Below are positions 17,695 through 26,312 of a stretch of 64,000 nucleotides of DNA, in pieces (the stretch's first letter is position 1; every line of letters starts with the position of its first letter). The notes beneath the pieces are model-generated. The model ran no database searches, was not told the origin of the DNA, and saw only the letters and a program-made list of their open reading frames with translations. Source of the stretch: JBHHYN01 sp046757565. Its GTDB lineage: Bacteria; Pseudomonadota; Gammaproteobacteria; Eutrophobiales; Eutrophobiaceae. The stretch spans positions 1 through 64,000 of the forward strand of contig JBHHYN010000001.1 in assembly GCA_046757565.1 (NCBI GenBank). Direction: 5' to 3'. The translations under genes were made by a program, and so were the position numbers.

Positions 17695-18606
17695 TTGATT
17701 CATACCTCACTTCAATTCAATGTGATTAATCATCGAACTGAAACCCTCATCTGCTTCGTCATCTGCCTGCTTTCTGCCCTGCAGTGTTTCCCGGCAATCA
17801 GTGTAATCGATGATGAAGGCCGGCAGATAACCGTTACACAACCCGTACAACGGATCATCAGCCTTGCTCCTCATACGACCGAGTTATTATTTGCAGCAGG
17901 CGCCGGCAACAAACTAGTCGGAACAGCGAAATACAGTGACTACCCTGCTGCAGCAAGGAATATTCCCAGAGTCGGCGATACCCACAGCCTGGACATGGAA
18001 CGCATTATTTCACTTAATCCGGACCTGATCGTTATCTGGCAAAGTGGCAATGGAGCCGGCGTTATGGAACGAATTCAGGATTTGCACTTCAGGACATATC
18101 TTTCAGAACCAAAAACGATTGCGTCGATTGCAAAATCGATTAATGACTTTGGCCTGTTGGCAGGGACATATAAAATTGCCAAACGGAGCAGTGAACAGTT
18201 CATGAATACATTACAGAAATTACGGCACCGTTTTGCAGGAAGACCGGCCGTTTCTGTATTTTACCAAATATGGGACCAGCCTCTGTTCACCATCAATGGC
18301 AAACATCTGATCAGCCAGGCACTACGGATTTGCGGAGGCCGTAATATCTTTGCGGAGTTACCAGCCCTATCACCGCAGGTCGGACTGGAGGCAGTATTAG
18401 ATAGAAACCCGCAGGTGATCATAGCCAGTGGCGCCAATGCGGATCGTTTTCACTGGCTGGACAAGTGGGAGAAATGGCCGTCGCTATCTGCCGTCAAAAA
18501 CAGACATCTGTATTTCATTCCACCTGATCTGATCCAACGGCATACGCCACGTTTCCTCAAGGGGGCTGCGATGTTATGTAAATTCCTGGACAGGGCGAGA
18601 GAGTAA
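17695..18606 (+). CDS. btuF: Periplasmic cobalamin-type ABC binding protein (BtuF-like)
   Basis: The protein is a class III periplasmic binding protein of the BtuF/FhuD type: signal peptide, then RIISLAPHTTELLFAAGAGNKLVG near the start of the mature protein, SLDMERIISLNPDLIVIW, and a C-terminal lobe with ICGGRNIFAELP. It should capture cobalamin (or a related corrinoid) and hand it to the BtuCD transporter encoded convergently 47 bp away. The start is uncertain: TTG at 17695, chosen for the AAAGGG just before it, or GTG at 17722. The frame is open much further upstream into bamE but has no sense there. Other metal chelates remain possible ligands. Confidence 0.85.
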   Translation: MIHTSLQFNVINHRTETLICFVICLLSALQCFPAISVIDDEGRQITVTQPVQRIISLAPHTTELLFAAGAGNKLVGTAKYSDYPAAARNIPRVGDTHSLDMERIISLNPDLIVIWQSGNGAGVMERIQDLHFRTYLSEPKTIASIAKSINDFGLLAGTYKIAKRSSEQFMNTLQKLRHRFAGRPAVSVFYQIWDQPLFTINGKHLISQALRICGGRNIFAELPALSPQVGLEAVLDRNPQVIIASGANADRFHWLDKWEKWPSLSAVKNRHLYFIPPDLIQRHTPRFLKGAAMLCKFLDRARE

Positions 18607-18653
18607 TAAAAAACGGCAAGATGATAGTAAAAAGATAATTTCCTGCTATACAA

Positions 18654-19421
18654 TCACTCGGGGAAGAAAAAGCCGGCGCCATCTGCATGGATGTGTCTAA
18701 TAGGATGCTGATAAAGCCGTTGCAGATTTTGCTGTATCACAATTTCTTCAACCAGCCCGCAGAGGATGGTCTCATGGTCAATCATCAGCATGGCATGGGT
18801 ACAAAATCGCGAGACCAGATTTACATCATGCAGTACCATTATTATACCACCATCCACGGATTCGGCCCTGTTTACTATTAATTCCAGCAGGGTTATTTGA
18901 TGATGAAGATCGAGATGATTGGTCGGTTCATCCAGTAACCAGATAACCGGGTTCTGAACCAGGAGTGTGGCGATGGCGAGCCGACGCCGTTCACCACCGG
19001 AGAGTGTGTTCACCTGGCGCTGCACCATATCCTGCATAGCGACCGCGGACAAGGCCTGATTCGCCATGGCAATATCCTCCTTGCCTTCAAACGCCCAAAA
19101 CGGCAGATAAGGATAACGGCCGGTTAAAGCCGTTTCCATGACAGAGCCTGGAAAGGTATCCTGACTATCCTGAAACAGGACCCCGAGTTTTCGCGCCAGG
19201 GCCTTCCTGTTCCATTCATCCAGGTCCATACCAGCGACGCTTATCTCGCCTCCCGCGGCCGGCAAAAGTCCCGCAAGGGTCTGCAGCATCGTGGTCTTGC
19301 CAATGCCATTGCCCCCCAGGATACCCCATCGTTGACCATGATCGAGTTTAAAATCCAGGTTTTTACAAATAGGTTTGTCCCCGATAATCACCGACAGCGA
19401 ATGGGTGCTCAGCAGACTCAT
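18654..19421 (-). CDS. btuD: ABC transporter ATPase of the cobalamin/iron-chelate type (BtuD-like)
   Basis: The 255-residue protein energises uptake through the permease encoded immediately upstream. Visible motifs are Walker A GGNGIGKTT (about 35-43), Q-loop FQDSQDT, signature LSGGERRRLAIA, Walker B VIWLLDEPTNHLD and the H-loop VLHDVNL. The ATG overlaps the btuC stop as ATGA, so the two are translationally coupled. The frame stays open 170 codons upstream, but that part is antisense-like sequence inside btuC and is not part of the protein. Confidence 0.92.
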   Translation of the reverse strand: MSLLSTHSLSVIIGDKPICKNLDFKLDHGQRWGILGGNGIGKTTMLQTLAGLLPAAGGEISVAGMDLDEWNRKALARKLGVLFQDSQDTFPGSVMETALTGRYPYLPFWAFEGKEDIAMANQALSAVAMQDMVQRQVNTLSGGERRRLAIATLLVQNPVIWLLDEPTNHLDLHHQITLLELIVNRAESVDGGIIMVLHDVNLVSRFCTHAMLMIDHETILCGLVEEIVIQQNLQRLYQHPIRHIHADGAGFFFPE

Positions 19422-20437
19422 GGCTTCTGCCTGGCAACGATGGTCTGTAACAGGACAAGAAACAACGGCACACCGAGCATAGCCGTTAACACGCCGACAG
19501 GTAACTGCTGCGGAGCAATAATGGTCCGGGCCAGGCCATCGGCAATCACCAGAAGACAGCCGCCGAGAAGAACGGAAACCGGTAATAACAGTCGATGGTC
19601 GCTGCCTATCAGCAGCCGTACCAGGTGTGGGATGATAAGGCCGATAAACCCTATACCACCCGCTTGCATGACTGCGGTTGCAGTCAGCAGAGAGGAGAGA
19701 AAATAGATAAAATAACGTAATTGATTGACAGATACCCCCAGTGCCGCAGCCTGTTGCTCCCCTCGAGTCAGCAGATTCAGACTGCGGGCGATAAACATGG
19801 AGATCACCAATCCGGTCATTAACACCGCCAGAGCAAAACGGGAATAATGCGCATAGGCCAGATCGCCCATTAACCAGAATAACATCCCGTGGATCTTCGC
19901 TGCCGGACTCACAGCCAGTAAAAAACTTATCAGCGCCCCCCAACCGGCAGCGACGACCACGCCCGTCAGCAACACGCGCATGGGGTTCCAGTTGCCGCCC
20001 ATACGGGAGAGACCAAAAACCAGCAGGATCGAAATAAAGGCGCCTGTAAACGCGCCTGTGCTGATCCAGACAGCGGACAATCCGCTAATCATCGCCAACA
20101 GCGCAAAAACCGAGGCACCCCCCGAGACACCAAGTACATAGGGCTCGGCCAGTGGATTGCGCAGCAACACCTGCATTAAGGCACCGGCCAGCGCCAACAT
20201 CCCACCTACCAGAAATCCGACGATCACGCGTGGCATGCGTAAATCCAGGATGATCCTTGCTTCCATGCCCTGGCTCTGGCTGAACAACACTGTAAGGACC
20301 CGGTGCAAACCGATGTCGATGCTTCCGACCGATAAGGAGAACAATATGGATAACAGGGAAAGGATTATCAGCAACAACAAGATAGATAAAGTATATCTCG
20401 AATTAAAGGGATCGGAGGGGTGTTTCAACAGGGACAT
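19418..20437 (-). CDS. btuC: FecCD/BtuC-family ABC permease
   Basis: The 339-residue integral membrane protein has the roughly ten hydrophobic helices of the family. It shows the hallmarks LRMPRVIVGFLVGGMLALAGALMQ (shown here as separate runs LRMPRVIVGF and GGMLALAGALMQ), NPLAEPYVLGVSGGAS, GGIGFIGLIIPHLVR and, at the end, GVLTAMLGVPLFLVLL. It forms the inner-membrane channel with the BtuD-like ATPase and receives substrate from the BtuF-like protein. Its start codon overlaps the rnfH stop by one base. No outer-membrane btuB is in the window. Confidence 0.93.
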   Translation of the reverse strand: MSLLKHPSDPFNSRYTLSILLLLIILSLLSILFSLSVGSIDIGLHRVLTVLFSQSQGMEARIILDLRMPRVIVGFLVGGMLALAGALMQVLLRNPLAEPYVLGVSGGASVFALLAMISGLSAVWISTGAFTGAFISILLVFGLSRMGGNWNPMRVLLTGVVVAAGWGALISFLLAVSPAAKIHGMLFWLMGDLAYAHYSRFALAVLMTGLVISMFIARSLNLLTRGEQQAAALGVSVNQLRYFIYFLSSLLTATAVMQAGGIGFIGLIIPHLVRLLIGSDHRLLLPVSVLLGGCLLVIADGLARTIIAPQQLPVGVLTAMLGVPLFLVLLQTIVARQKP

Positions 20438-20745
20438 CAGGTCTTACCGCTGTTTTGCCGGACTGCACGCATGCGGCGCGCCTCCCTGGGATTGACAGTT
20501 AACGGCCGGTAGATTTCAACTCTGTCGCCATCGTTGACGATTGATTGCAATTCCCGGACTTTGCTGAATACGCCTACCGCATTCCTGGCGAGATCAATTT
20601 CAGGGCAAGTCTCAAGAATACCGGATTGTTCGATGACCTGTTTAATCGTCGTTCCTCTACTGACATCGAGAGGAATAATTACAGATTGCTGGGGGTGTGC
20701 ATAGGCTACGTCCACGTGTAACGGCTTATCATCACTGTCTGCCAT
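20437..20745 (-). CDS. rnfH: RnfH-family protein (UPF0125)
   Basis: The 102-residue protein has the ubiquitin-like/TGS-type fold of RnfH: VDVAYAHPQQSVIIPLDV near the start, then TIKQVIEQSGI, VGVFSKVRELQSIVNDGDRVEIYRPL and a basic end. The name comes from genes near rnf electron-transport clusters, but in gammaproteobacteria the gene normally sits beside ratA, as here. Its biochemical role is not established. It overlaps ratA by 14 bp and abuts btuC. Confidence 0.93.
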   Translation of the reverse strand: MADSDDKPLHVDVAYAHPQQSVIIPLDVSRGTTIKQVIEQSGILETCPEIDLARNAVGVFSKVRELQSIVNDGDRVEIYRPLTVNPREARRMRAVRQNSGKT

Positions 20746-21169
20746 AAAGTTGCTGCGCCCTGTGTGTAAATGAATCGATTAGTGTCATTATGATATGACT
20801 GAATACTTTATCCAAAGCCAGTTTTAACAGCTTATTCCTGAATTCAAAATCCATTTGTACGGAGATGCAACAGGAATGATCGCTGTGCGGATCGAATTGC
20901 CAGTGACCATTGAGATACTTGAACGGCCCGCTAAGCAACTGCAGATCGATGCGGCGGCCTGGCTGCATGCTATTCTCTGTAGTAAAGGATTGTTTTATCC
21001 TGCCTACAGAGAGAGACAGCGATGCAGTAAGCCTGTCCTGTCCACGGTTCAGTACCCTCGCTGCTTCACACCATGATAAAAAGGAGGGATAGGCCTCAAT
21101 ATCATTGACAAGATCATACATCTGTTCCGCACTGAAAGGCACGACAGTTGATTTAGTAACAGAAACCAA
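20732..21169 (-). CDS. ratA: RatA / Coq10-type START-domain protein
   Basis: The 145-residue protein is a polyketide-cyclase/START fold of the RatA/PasT-Coq10 group: PFSAEQMYDLVNDIEAYPSFLSWC at the start (begins PFSAEQMYDLV), then SLSVGRIKQSFTTEN, LLSGPFKYLNG and a terminal helix. E. coli RatA was described as binding 50S subunits and blocking 70S formation; homologues also bind ubiquinone precursors. Head-to-tail overlap with rnfH is conserved, but rnfH is not a proven antitoxin. It faces away from smpB and ssrA, as in E. coli. Confidence 0.94.
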   Translation of the reverse strand: MVSVTKSTVVPFSAEQMYDLVNDIEAYPSFLSWCEAARVLNRGQDRLTASLSLSVGRIKQSFTTENSMQPGRRIDLQLLSGPFKYLNGHWQFDPHSDHSCCISVQMDFEFRNKLLKLALDKVFSHIIMTLIDSFTHRAQQLYGRQ

Positions 21170-21180
21170 TGTTATATTGT

Positions 21181-22551
21181 CTAGGTCAGATTCCTGAATA
21201 CGCCTATCGCCTGCAGGAAGATCAATATAACGCCGGCAGGGGCAATATAACGGGCAATGAACCGCCAGATGCCGTAAGTCAGCTTATCCAGATTCAACTC
21301 CTCGAAAGAGGAATCTTGCGACATTAACCAGGCACCAAATACGGCGATAAGCAGGCCACCGACTGGCAACATGATATTTGCCGTTATCGATTCGACCATA
21401 TTAAAAAACGTCAGGTTAAACAGTTTCTTGTCTGACCAGATATTGAGCGACAACAACGAACCCATTCCCAGAACCCAGGCCAAAATTGCTGCATAGCAGC
21501 TTGCCTTAACCCGGGTCAGGCCGTGATTTTCAACTAACCAGGCAACTGCCGGCTCCAACAGTGAAATAGAAGAAGTCCACCCGGCGAACATCAGCAGTAC
21601 AAAAAAGAAGGCCCCGAAAAAAGAACCGAATGGCATCTGCCCGAAGGCGATCGGCAATGTTTTGAAGACCAGACCGGAGCCTTCGCCAGGTTCCAGTCCA
21701 TAGGTAAAAACGATTGGAAATATGGCCAAACCGGCAAGGATTGCCACCAGTGAATCGGCTGCAGCAATGGCGCAGGCCATGCGTAGTATCGAAGCCTTGC
21801 GGGTAAGATAGGAGCCGTAGGTCATGATCGCGCCCATGCCAAGACTTAAACTGAAAAACGCCTGGCCAAGCGCAGTCAATAATGTTGAGGGCGTAATGCT
21901 ACTGAAATCCGGTTTGAAGAGATAGGTAACCGCCCGGGCAAATCCTTCCGTTCCCATGGCATAACCGACCAGGACAACCAGCAGAATAAACAGGGTCGGC
22001 ATCAGATAGCGAACAGCCTGTTCCAGGCCGCTTTTCACGCCGCGGGCGACCACGACAGCAGTGAGTCCCATAAAAATAGTATGCCAAGCCAGTAACCGCT
22101 CCGGATCCTGGATCAATTCATTGAAGACCCTGCTGGAATCACTGGCAGCGGCGCCGTGGAACATACCGGCGCCTGTCCTGAAGATATAGGCCAACGTCCA
22201 ACCGGCTACAACACTGTAAAACGACAGGATTAAAAATCCCGCAACGACGCCCATCCACCCGAGATATTGCCAATGAGAAGAATATCCCTCCTCTGCCGCC
22301 AGGGTACGCATGGTGTTGATTGGGCTCTGCCGGCCCCGGCGTCCCAGCATAATCTCTGCTACCATGATGGGAATACCCACTAGCAGAACGCATAGCAGGT
22401 AAACCAGCACGAATGCCCCCCCACCATTCTCACCGGCAATATAGGGAAATCGCCATATATTGCCGAGCCCTACCGCCGAGCCTGTGGCTGCCAGGATAAA
22501 GGCCCAGCGGGAGGACCATTGACCATGCATGGAAGTTCGTTTCTCAGTCAT
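21181..22551 (-). CDS. Sodium-dependent neurotransmitter-symporter-family (NSS/SNF) transporter
   Basis: The 456-residue protein has about eleven to twelve membrane helices. The N-terminal NSS signature is clear: WSSRWAFILAATGSAVGLGNIWRFPY, of which GSAVGLGNIWRFPY holds the unwound helix 1 that binds Na+ and substrate, followed by ENGGGAFVLVYLLCV. Bacterial members take up amino acids such as tyrosine, tryptophan or leucine. The substrate cannot be read from the sequence. The gene lies 11 bp upstream of ratA on the same strand. Confidence 0.93.
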   Translation of the reverse strand: MTEKRTSMHGQWSSRWAFILAATGSAVGLGNIWRFPYIAGENGGGAFVLVYLLCVLLVGIPIMVAEIMLGRRGRQSPINTMRTLAAEEGYSSHWQYLGWMGVVAGFLILSFYSVVAGWTLAYIFRTGAGMFHGAAASDSSRVFNELIQDPERLLAWHTIFMGLTAVVVARGVKSGLEQAVRYLMPTLFILLVVLVGYAMGTEGFARAVTYLFKPDFSSITPSTLLTALGQAFFSLSLGMGAIMTYGSYLTRKASILRMACAIAAADSLVAILAGLAIFPIVFTYGLEPGEGSGLVFKTLPIAFGQMPFGSFFGAFFFVLLMFAGWTSSISLLEPAVAWLVENHGLTRVKASCYAAILAWVLGMGSLLSLNIWSDKKLFNLTFFNMVESITANIMLPVGGLLIAVFGAWLMSQDSSFEELNLDKLTYGIWRFIARYIAPAGVILIFLQAIGVFRNLT

Positions 22552-22706
22552 ACAATTTTTCCTTGTTTTTCAGTTAATTCTGCGGGAAATCCGCTCCGGT
22601 CTCAACTCCAATCTACAATGTAGAAGTATCACCCGTGCGTTTCACCCATCACGCCTCTTGCAAGTATTCTTGCTATAATCCCATCTCCTGCATAAAAGAC
22701 GATTGA

Positions 22707-23180
22707 ATGTCCCAAAAGAAAGCGACCCGCCCCGGCAATACTATCGCCCTGAACAAAAAAGCCAGGCATGACTATTTCATTGAAGAACGCTTCGAAGCCG
22801 GGCTTGTACTGGAAGGATGGGAAGTCAAGAGTCTACGGGCCGGAAAGATCCAGATCCGGGACAGTTACGTCCTGCTGAAAGAAGCAGAGGCATTTTTGTT
22901 CGGGGCATTGATTACCCCACTGCCGACAGCATCAACCCATATTAAACCCGACCCGCAACGGACTCGCAAATTACTCCTGCACCGCAGAGAGATAAACAGG
23001 CTCACCGGGGTGGTGGAACGCAAGGGTTATGCCCTGATCGCCACCGCCATGTACTGGAAACATGGCCGGGCCAAGGTAGAAATCGGGCTTGCGAAGGGAA
23101 AGCAAACCCATGATAAACGCCAAACGGAAAAGGAGCGAGATTGGCAGAGGCAGAAACAGCGAATCATGAAAAGTCACTGA
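22707..23180 (+). CDS. smpB: SsrA-binding protein SmpB
   Basis: SmpB binds tmRNA and brings it to stalled ribosomes for trans-translation. The 157-residue protein has the conserved N-terminus (NKKARHDYFIEERFEAGLVL in part), GWEVKSLRAGKIQIRDSYV, HKPDP-like IKPDPQRTRKLLLHRREI, and the C-terminal basic helix with GKQTHDKRQTEKERDWQRQKQR, typical of the tail that enters the mRNA channel. It lies directly before ssrA. Confidence 0.97.
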   Translation: MSQKKATRPGNTIALNKKARHDYFIEERFEAGLVLEGWEVKSLRAGKIQIRDSYVLLKEAEAFLFGALITPLPTASTHIKPDPQRTRKLLLHRREINRLTGVVERKGYALIATAMYWKHGRAKVEIGLAKGKQTHDKRQTEKERDWQRQKQRIMKSH

Positions 23181-23306
23181 TTTTTCATGTCGCAAGTCAC
23201 GAGAACAGTGCTGAAATACCTATACCAAATCAATTCTGTGAACTATAATTACACTCCCATTATCAAAACCTTATAACTTGTTACTTTTAACTTGTAACTC
23301 TGTTTT

Positions 23307-23666
23307 GGGGGCGTATTGGCTTCGACGTGGTTCACGAAACCTGAAGGGCATGCCGAGGGGCAGAGTACCTCGTAAATCCAGCTGCAACACTATAGTTGCC
23401 AACAACGACAACTTCGCACTCGCTGCTTAATAACCAGTAGAATGCCGTCTGCCCGATGTGTGCTTGTGCGCTCGGTTCCAGGCGTCGACTCACACAAGAT
23501 CGCGATAAAGTCTGTCCGCGACGGATTCGTTAAACTCTTGCGGAATCGTTATCTGCCTTCCCTGCCGTTCGGGTAGCGGGTAATTAAATTTAAAGAACCG
23601 GCTAAGCATGTAGAACTGAAGGCAGAGGTCTCGCGGACGCGGGTTCGACTCCCGCCGCCTCCACCA
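23307..23666 (+). ncRNA. ssrA: Transfer-messenger RNA (tmRNA, SsrA)
   Basis: The 360-nt gene starts with GGGGGCG, which pairs with CGCCTCC before ACCA at the 3' end; CCA is encoded. GCGTATTGGCTTCGACG after the acceptor stem and GGGTTCGACTCCCGCC near the 3' end are the conserved tRNA-like parts. The tag frame runs 23398-23430 and encodes ANNDNFALAA, followed by TAATAA; the Ala-Leu-Ala-Ala degron matches other bacteria. A clear terminator follows at 23677. The sequence behind ssrA, a common integration site for islands, holds a run of broken genes. Confidence 0.97.
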
Positions 23667-23676
23667 TTAAAAACAC

Positions 23677-23705
23677 AAACCTCCCTTGTGGAGGTTTTTA
23701 TTTTT
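23677..23705 (+). terminator. Rho-independent terminator of ssrA
   Basis: A perfect 7-bp stem, AACCTCC with GGAGGTT, closes a five-base loop and runs into a T-rich tract. It begins 11 bases after the encoded CCA of ssrA. Confidence 0.9.
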
Positions 23706-23831
23706 AACAGTGGGGATTTGAAACCGTGTCCGGTACGGGCAAATCAAGCGGACAAATCAACAAATCCAAGGGGTAAGTATCATAATAGGGTCAGTGTCGA
23801 ATGATCGTACAAATATTGGTTTATATGATTG

Positions 23832-24083
23832 TCATTCTGCAGAGAAATTATAGGGCCGGGCGAAGATAGTGGCAGCGATGCCGGCGTCGACTACGCCATA
23901 TAGTGAAATGATGATGCTGGATATTCCTGTGCCGGGATGATAACCGTGATAGATCGAGTCCACGACTTCGAGAAAATTTACAGCGTAGCCGGGAAAAATC
24001 AAATTGGCGCTGCTAACGATTAATAATGCCAACCCTCACAAGATAGCCGCTGCCAGTGCAAGTGTTTTTATTGACAATTGCAT
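23832..24083 (-). pseudogene. Small membrane protein gene interrupted by an in-frame TGA
   Basis: From the ATG at 24083 the frame reads MQLSIKTLALAAAIL, then TGA at 24036-24038, then continues in the same frame as GLALLIVSSANLIFPGY and on to a stop at 23832. The joined 83-residue product resembles a family of small bacterial two-helix membrane proteins (sometimes annotated as holin-like) in which the stop position is normally Trp, so a TGG-to-TGA change is the simplest explanation. The later part, SSIIISLYGVVDAGIAATIFARPYNF, fits the second helix and short tail of that family. The family assignment is from memory of the pattern and is tentative. Confidence 0.55.
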
Positions 24084-24144
24084 AACTAAACTCCCGTGGA
24101 TATTAATTGGATAAGGGACATTATCATTAATTAATTACTGTATT

Positions 24145-24312
24145 TTATTTGTCATCCTCGTCAATTATTTCGCCCTTGATGAGGTTTCCCTGTTCTTCCT
24201 GCGATCTCTCTTTTTTCCAGTTGGACAGGATGATGGCCAGCAAGCCGAGGATGATCTCGTCTATCATCGGTATCATGTCCGGAATGACGATAAAAGGTAA
24301 CAGATTTATTTT
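24145..24312 (-). pseudogene. Fragment of a DUF1232 (YkvA-like) membrane protein
   Basis: The frame between a TGA at 24313-24315 and the TAA at 24145 encodes about 55 residues with LLPFIVIPDMIPMIDEIILG followed by a second hydrophobic stretch and a charged tail ending EIIDEDDK. The pattern Pro-x-x-x-Ile-Pro-Asp-x-Ile-Pro with Asp-Glu/Asp-Ile a few residues later is that of DUF1232 proteins. There is no good start codon, and the expected N-terminal half is missing or out of frame, so it is called a remnant. An upstream ATG at 24423 opens the same frame but stops at the TGA. Confidence 0.45.
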
Positions 24313-24468
24313 TCATGATCGATAAATACTGGATTTCCATTTTGTCCACGTTGTACGATATGATGGACAGTATTGCTCAATATCTTCCTCGCCTGCCTCG
24401 ACATCACGCTTCTCCTTAATCATTTTCTTCAAACATTATTATATCAAAAATAATTTTGTCCATTTTCT

Positions 24469-24735
24469 ATTCCTTTTCTCCCCAGAAGTAATGAGCTTAT
24501 TAATGATCATGAAACCCATCTGGGTCTGGGTCATACAGAAGAAGAAAGGCGTTATTTGTATAGGGAGTTATTTCAAGCGGAACTATCCGAACGGGACATT
24601 CATACCATTAGTCATTCGTTCCATTATAACTATCCCCTAGGAAATGAGCGATTTAAAGAAAAGATTGAAGAGACATTAAAAAGACAAGTAGGATATGCGA
24701 AGCACGGTAGACCAAAGCAACCGACAAATGGTTAA
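24469..24735 (+). pseudogene. C-terminal remnant of a REP-associated tyrosine transposase (RAYT)
   Basis: The frame ending at TAA 24733-24735 carries a run typical of the end of IS200-like RAYT proteins: SNELINDHETHLGLGHTEEE (24487 on), RRYLYRELF, a helix, then YPLGNERFKEKIEETLKRQV and a GRPKQP tail. The N-terminal two thirds, including the HUH motif and catalytic Tyr, are absent, and the frame upstream degenerates. It is therefore an inert fragment. No REP-like array is visible nearby. Confidence 0.7.
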
Positions 24736-24765
24736 AATTAAATCACTCCGGCCCCTTTTTACTCT

Positions 24766-26235
24766 TCAGGTGCCGACAGGGCGCATGCAGTCAATCAGAT
24801 CCGCCACGTCTACGCTGGCCAGTCCGGAACTGGTATCCGACGTCGAATAGGGAATGATGAGTTCGTTGTTATGAAGTATTGCACCGCAGGTGTAGACTAC
24901 GTTGGGTACATAGCCCTCGCGCTCCTGCTCATGCGGGCTAAGCAGGGGTTTCTCCAACCTCGCAATAATGCGGCAGGGATCGTCAAGATCCAGTAGCATG
25001 GCACCGATGCAATACTGGCGCATCGGGCCGACGCCGTGAGTCAACACCAGCCAGCCTGCACCGGTTTCCAGGGGTGATCCGCAGTTACCGATCTGGACAA
25101 ACTCCCACGGTTTGTCCGGCTGCTGGATCACGCAGGAATACTGCCAGAAGTGCAGATGATCGGAATACATGATGTGGTTGTTCTCGCCATCCTGACGGGA
25201 CAGCATCACGTATTTGCCGTTAATCTTGCGTGGAAACAGTGCCATGCCCTTGTTCTGGACGGCACGGCCGTTCAGAGTGATGACCTTGAAACGAACAAAG
25301 TCACGGGTTTCGATCAGTTGCGGCAGGATCTTGAACCCATTGTAGGCGGTGTAGGTAGCGTAATAGGTATTATCGCCGTTGTCGTCGTAGAATTGCACGA
25401 AACGGGCGTCTTCAATGCCGCCGCTTTCGTTTTCCGTAGTGGGAAAGATTACCCGTTCACTGATGGCATGGTCCGGCTGAAATTCCAGTTCATAGTTGGA
25501 GTTTGCCAGCCATTTAATGATCTCGAATGTTTCGTGTATCTTCACTACCGGGAACTGCGGCTGTGCGGACAGATCCTCCAGACGGTGCGTCAACTCGTCA
25601 TAACTGAACTGCTCCGGCAGGCCGTTGAGCACGCAGGCAGTAATGGCGTTGGCGGCTGACATTTCATTCAGCTTGAGCCGGAACAGATGCCGGTCATAGG
25701 TCGGGTTCAGACGCCGCCGGGGTGTATCGACATAGTGACCGATCGGATCGAAGAGCATGGTGTTGTGCTGGTCAATGATACCGCTGCAGAAGATAATCGA
25801 GGAGATATGACCTTCGCCGACAGCGCGCAGACTCATGATGAAGCGCAGACAATTGGGACTGAGTCCATCCTGATTCGGATGCAGCACGATGGAAGGATTA
25901 AACAGGGCGGCCGAGGCAACTGAATACTCCATTGTAAAATAGGCGCCGATCAAGGCCCGCTGTGTTGTACTCAACACCACGTCCCGGGGCAGGTAATCGG
26001 CGATAGCCTTGAGGTGCCTCTCGAACACATCGCGGATATTGCGGTGGCGCTCTGAAAAATCCAGCATCACCTGTTCCAGCACTTCGTTTGCTTCGGTAGA
26101 GGATAATTCCAGTACCCGCTGCGTAAGGCGCCGGATGCGGGTTGCATCACCGGGGAGATGCAGGCGGCAGATTACATGCGATGCATCGGGCTGGATTTTC
26201 CATTTCCGGCGTCGTAATTTAGGAGGTTGTGTCAT
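24766..26235 (-). CDS. GH130-family glycoside phosphorylase/hydrolase (long form)
   Basis: GH130 enzymes act on beta-mannosides, most by phosphorolysis that yields mannose-1-phosphate, some by hydrolysis. This 489-residue protein has a helical N-terminal extension (about 1-110) and the five-bladed propeller after it. The family's acid/base Asp lies in GGIEDARF (about 290); YYATYTAYNGF and KGMALFPRKINGKYVMLSRQ follow, the latter with basic residues that bind phosphate in phosphorylases; YVPNVVYTCGAILHNNELIIPY (begins YVPNVVYTCGA) closes the fold. It is the last gene of a four-gene leftward operon, 77 bp after the second GH130 gene. Phosphorylase versus hydrolase, and the exact mannoside, cannot be decided by eye. 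Confidence 0.85.
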   Translation of the reverse strand: MTQPPKLRRRKWKIQPDASHVICRLHLPGDATRIRRLTQRVLELSSTEANEVLEQVMLDFSERHRNIRDVFERHLKAIADYLPRDVVLSTTQRALIGAYFTMEYSVASAALFNPSIVLHPNQDGLSPNCLRFIMSLRAVGEGHISSIIFCSGIIDQHNTMLFDPIGHYVDTPRRRLNPTYDRHLFRLKLNEMSAANAITACVLNGLPEQFSYDELTHRLEDLSAQPQFPVVKIHETFEIIKWLANSNYELEFQPDHAISERVIFPTTENESGGIEDARFVQFYDDNGDNTYYATYTAYNGFKILPQLIETRDFVRFKVITLNGRAVQNKGMALFPRKINGKYVMLSRQDGENNHIMYSDHLHFWQYSCVIQQPDKPWEFVQIGNCGSPLETGAGWLVLTHGVGPMRQYCIGAMLLDLDDPCRIIARLEKPLLSPHEQEREGYVPNVVYTCGAILHNNELIIPYSTSDTSSGLASVDVADLIDCMRPVGT

Positions 26236-26312
26236 CAGAGAAGCAGGCCCCGCTGTATTATATGAGATGTGGCTATTGAGTATAGGTCATACCCCGCTCC
26301 TGGAAAGGGATG

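Noticed and set aside
18654..19943. An open frame suggesting a 429-residue fusion upstream of the BtuD-like ATPase
   Set aside because: The first 174 codons lie inside btuC in another frame and resemble no protein; ATG 19421 overlapping the btuC stop is the natural start.
17688..20450. Cobalamin riboswitch at the btu genes
   Set aside because: btuF follows bamE after a few bases and btuC abuts rnfH, leaving no room for a riboswitch.
20437..21169. rnfH-ratA as a toxin-antitoxin pair
   Set aside because: The overlap is conserved, but an antitoxin role of RnfH is not established and the proteins have housekeeping-like distribution.
24036..24038. TGA recoding as Trp or selenocysteine
   Set aside because: TGA terminates other genes here, the residue expected is Trp rather than Cys/Sec, and no selenocysteine insertion hairpin is evident.
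23307..24765. Island attachment site as a direct repeat of the ssrA 3' end
   Set aside because: No second copy of the tmRNA 3' sequence was found by eye in the following few kilobases; it may lie beyond what I could check reliably.
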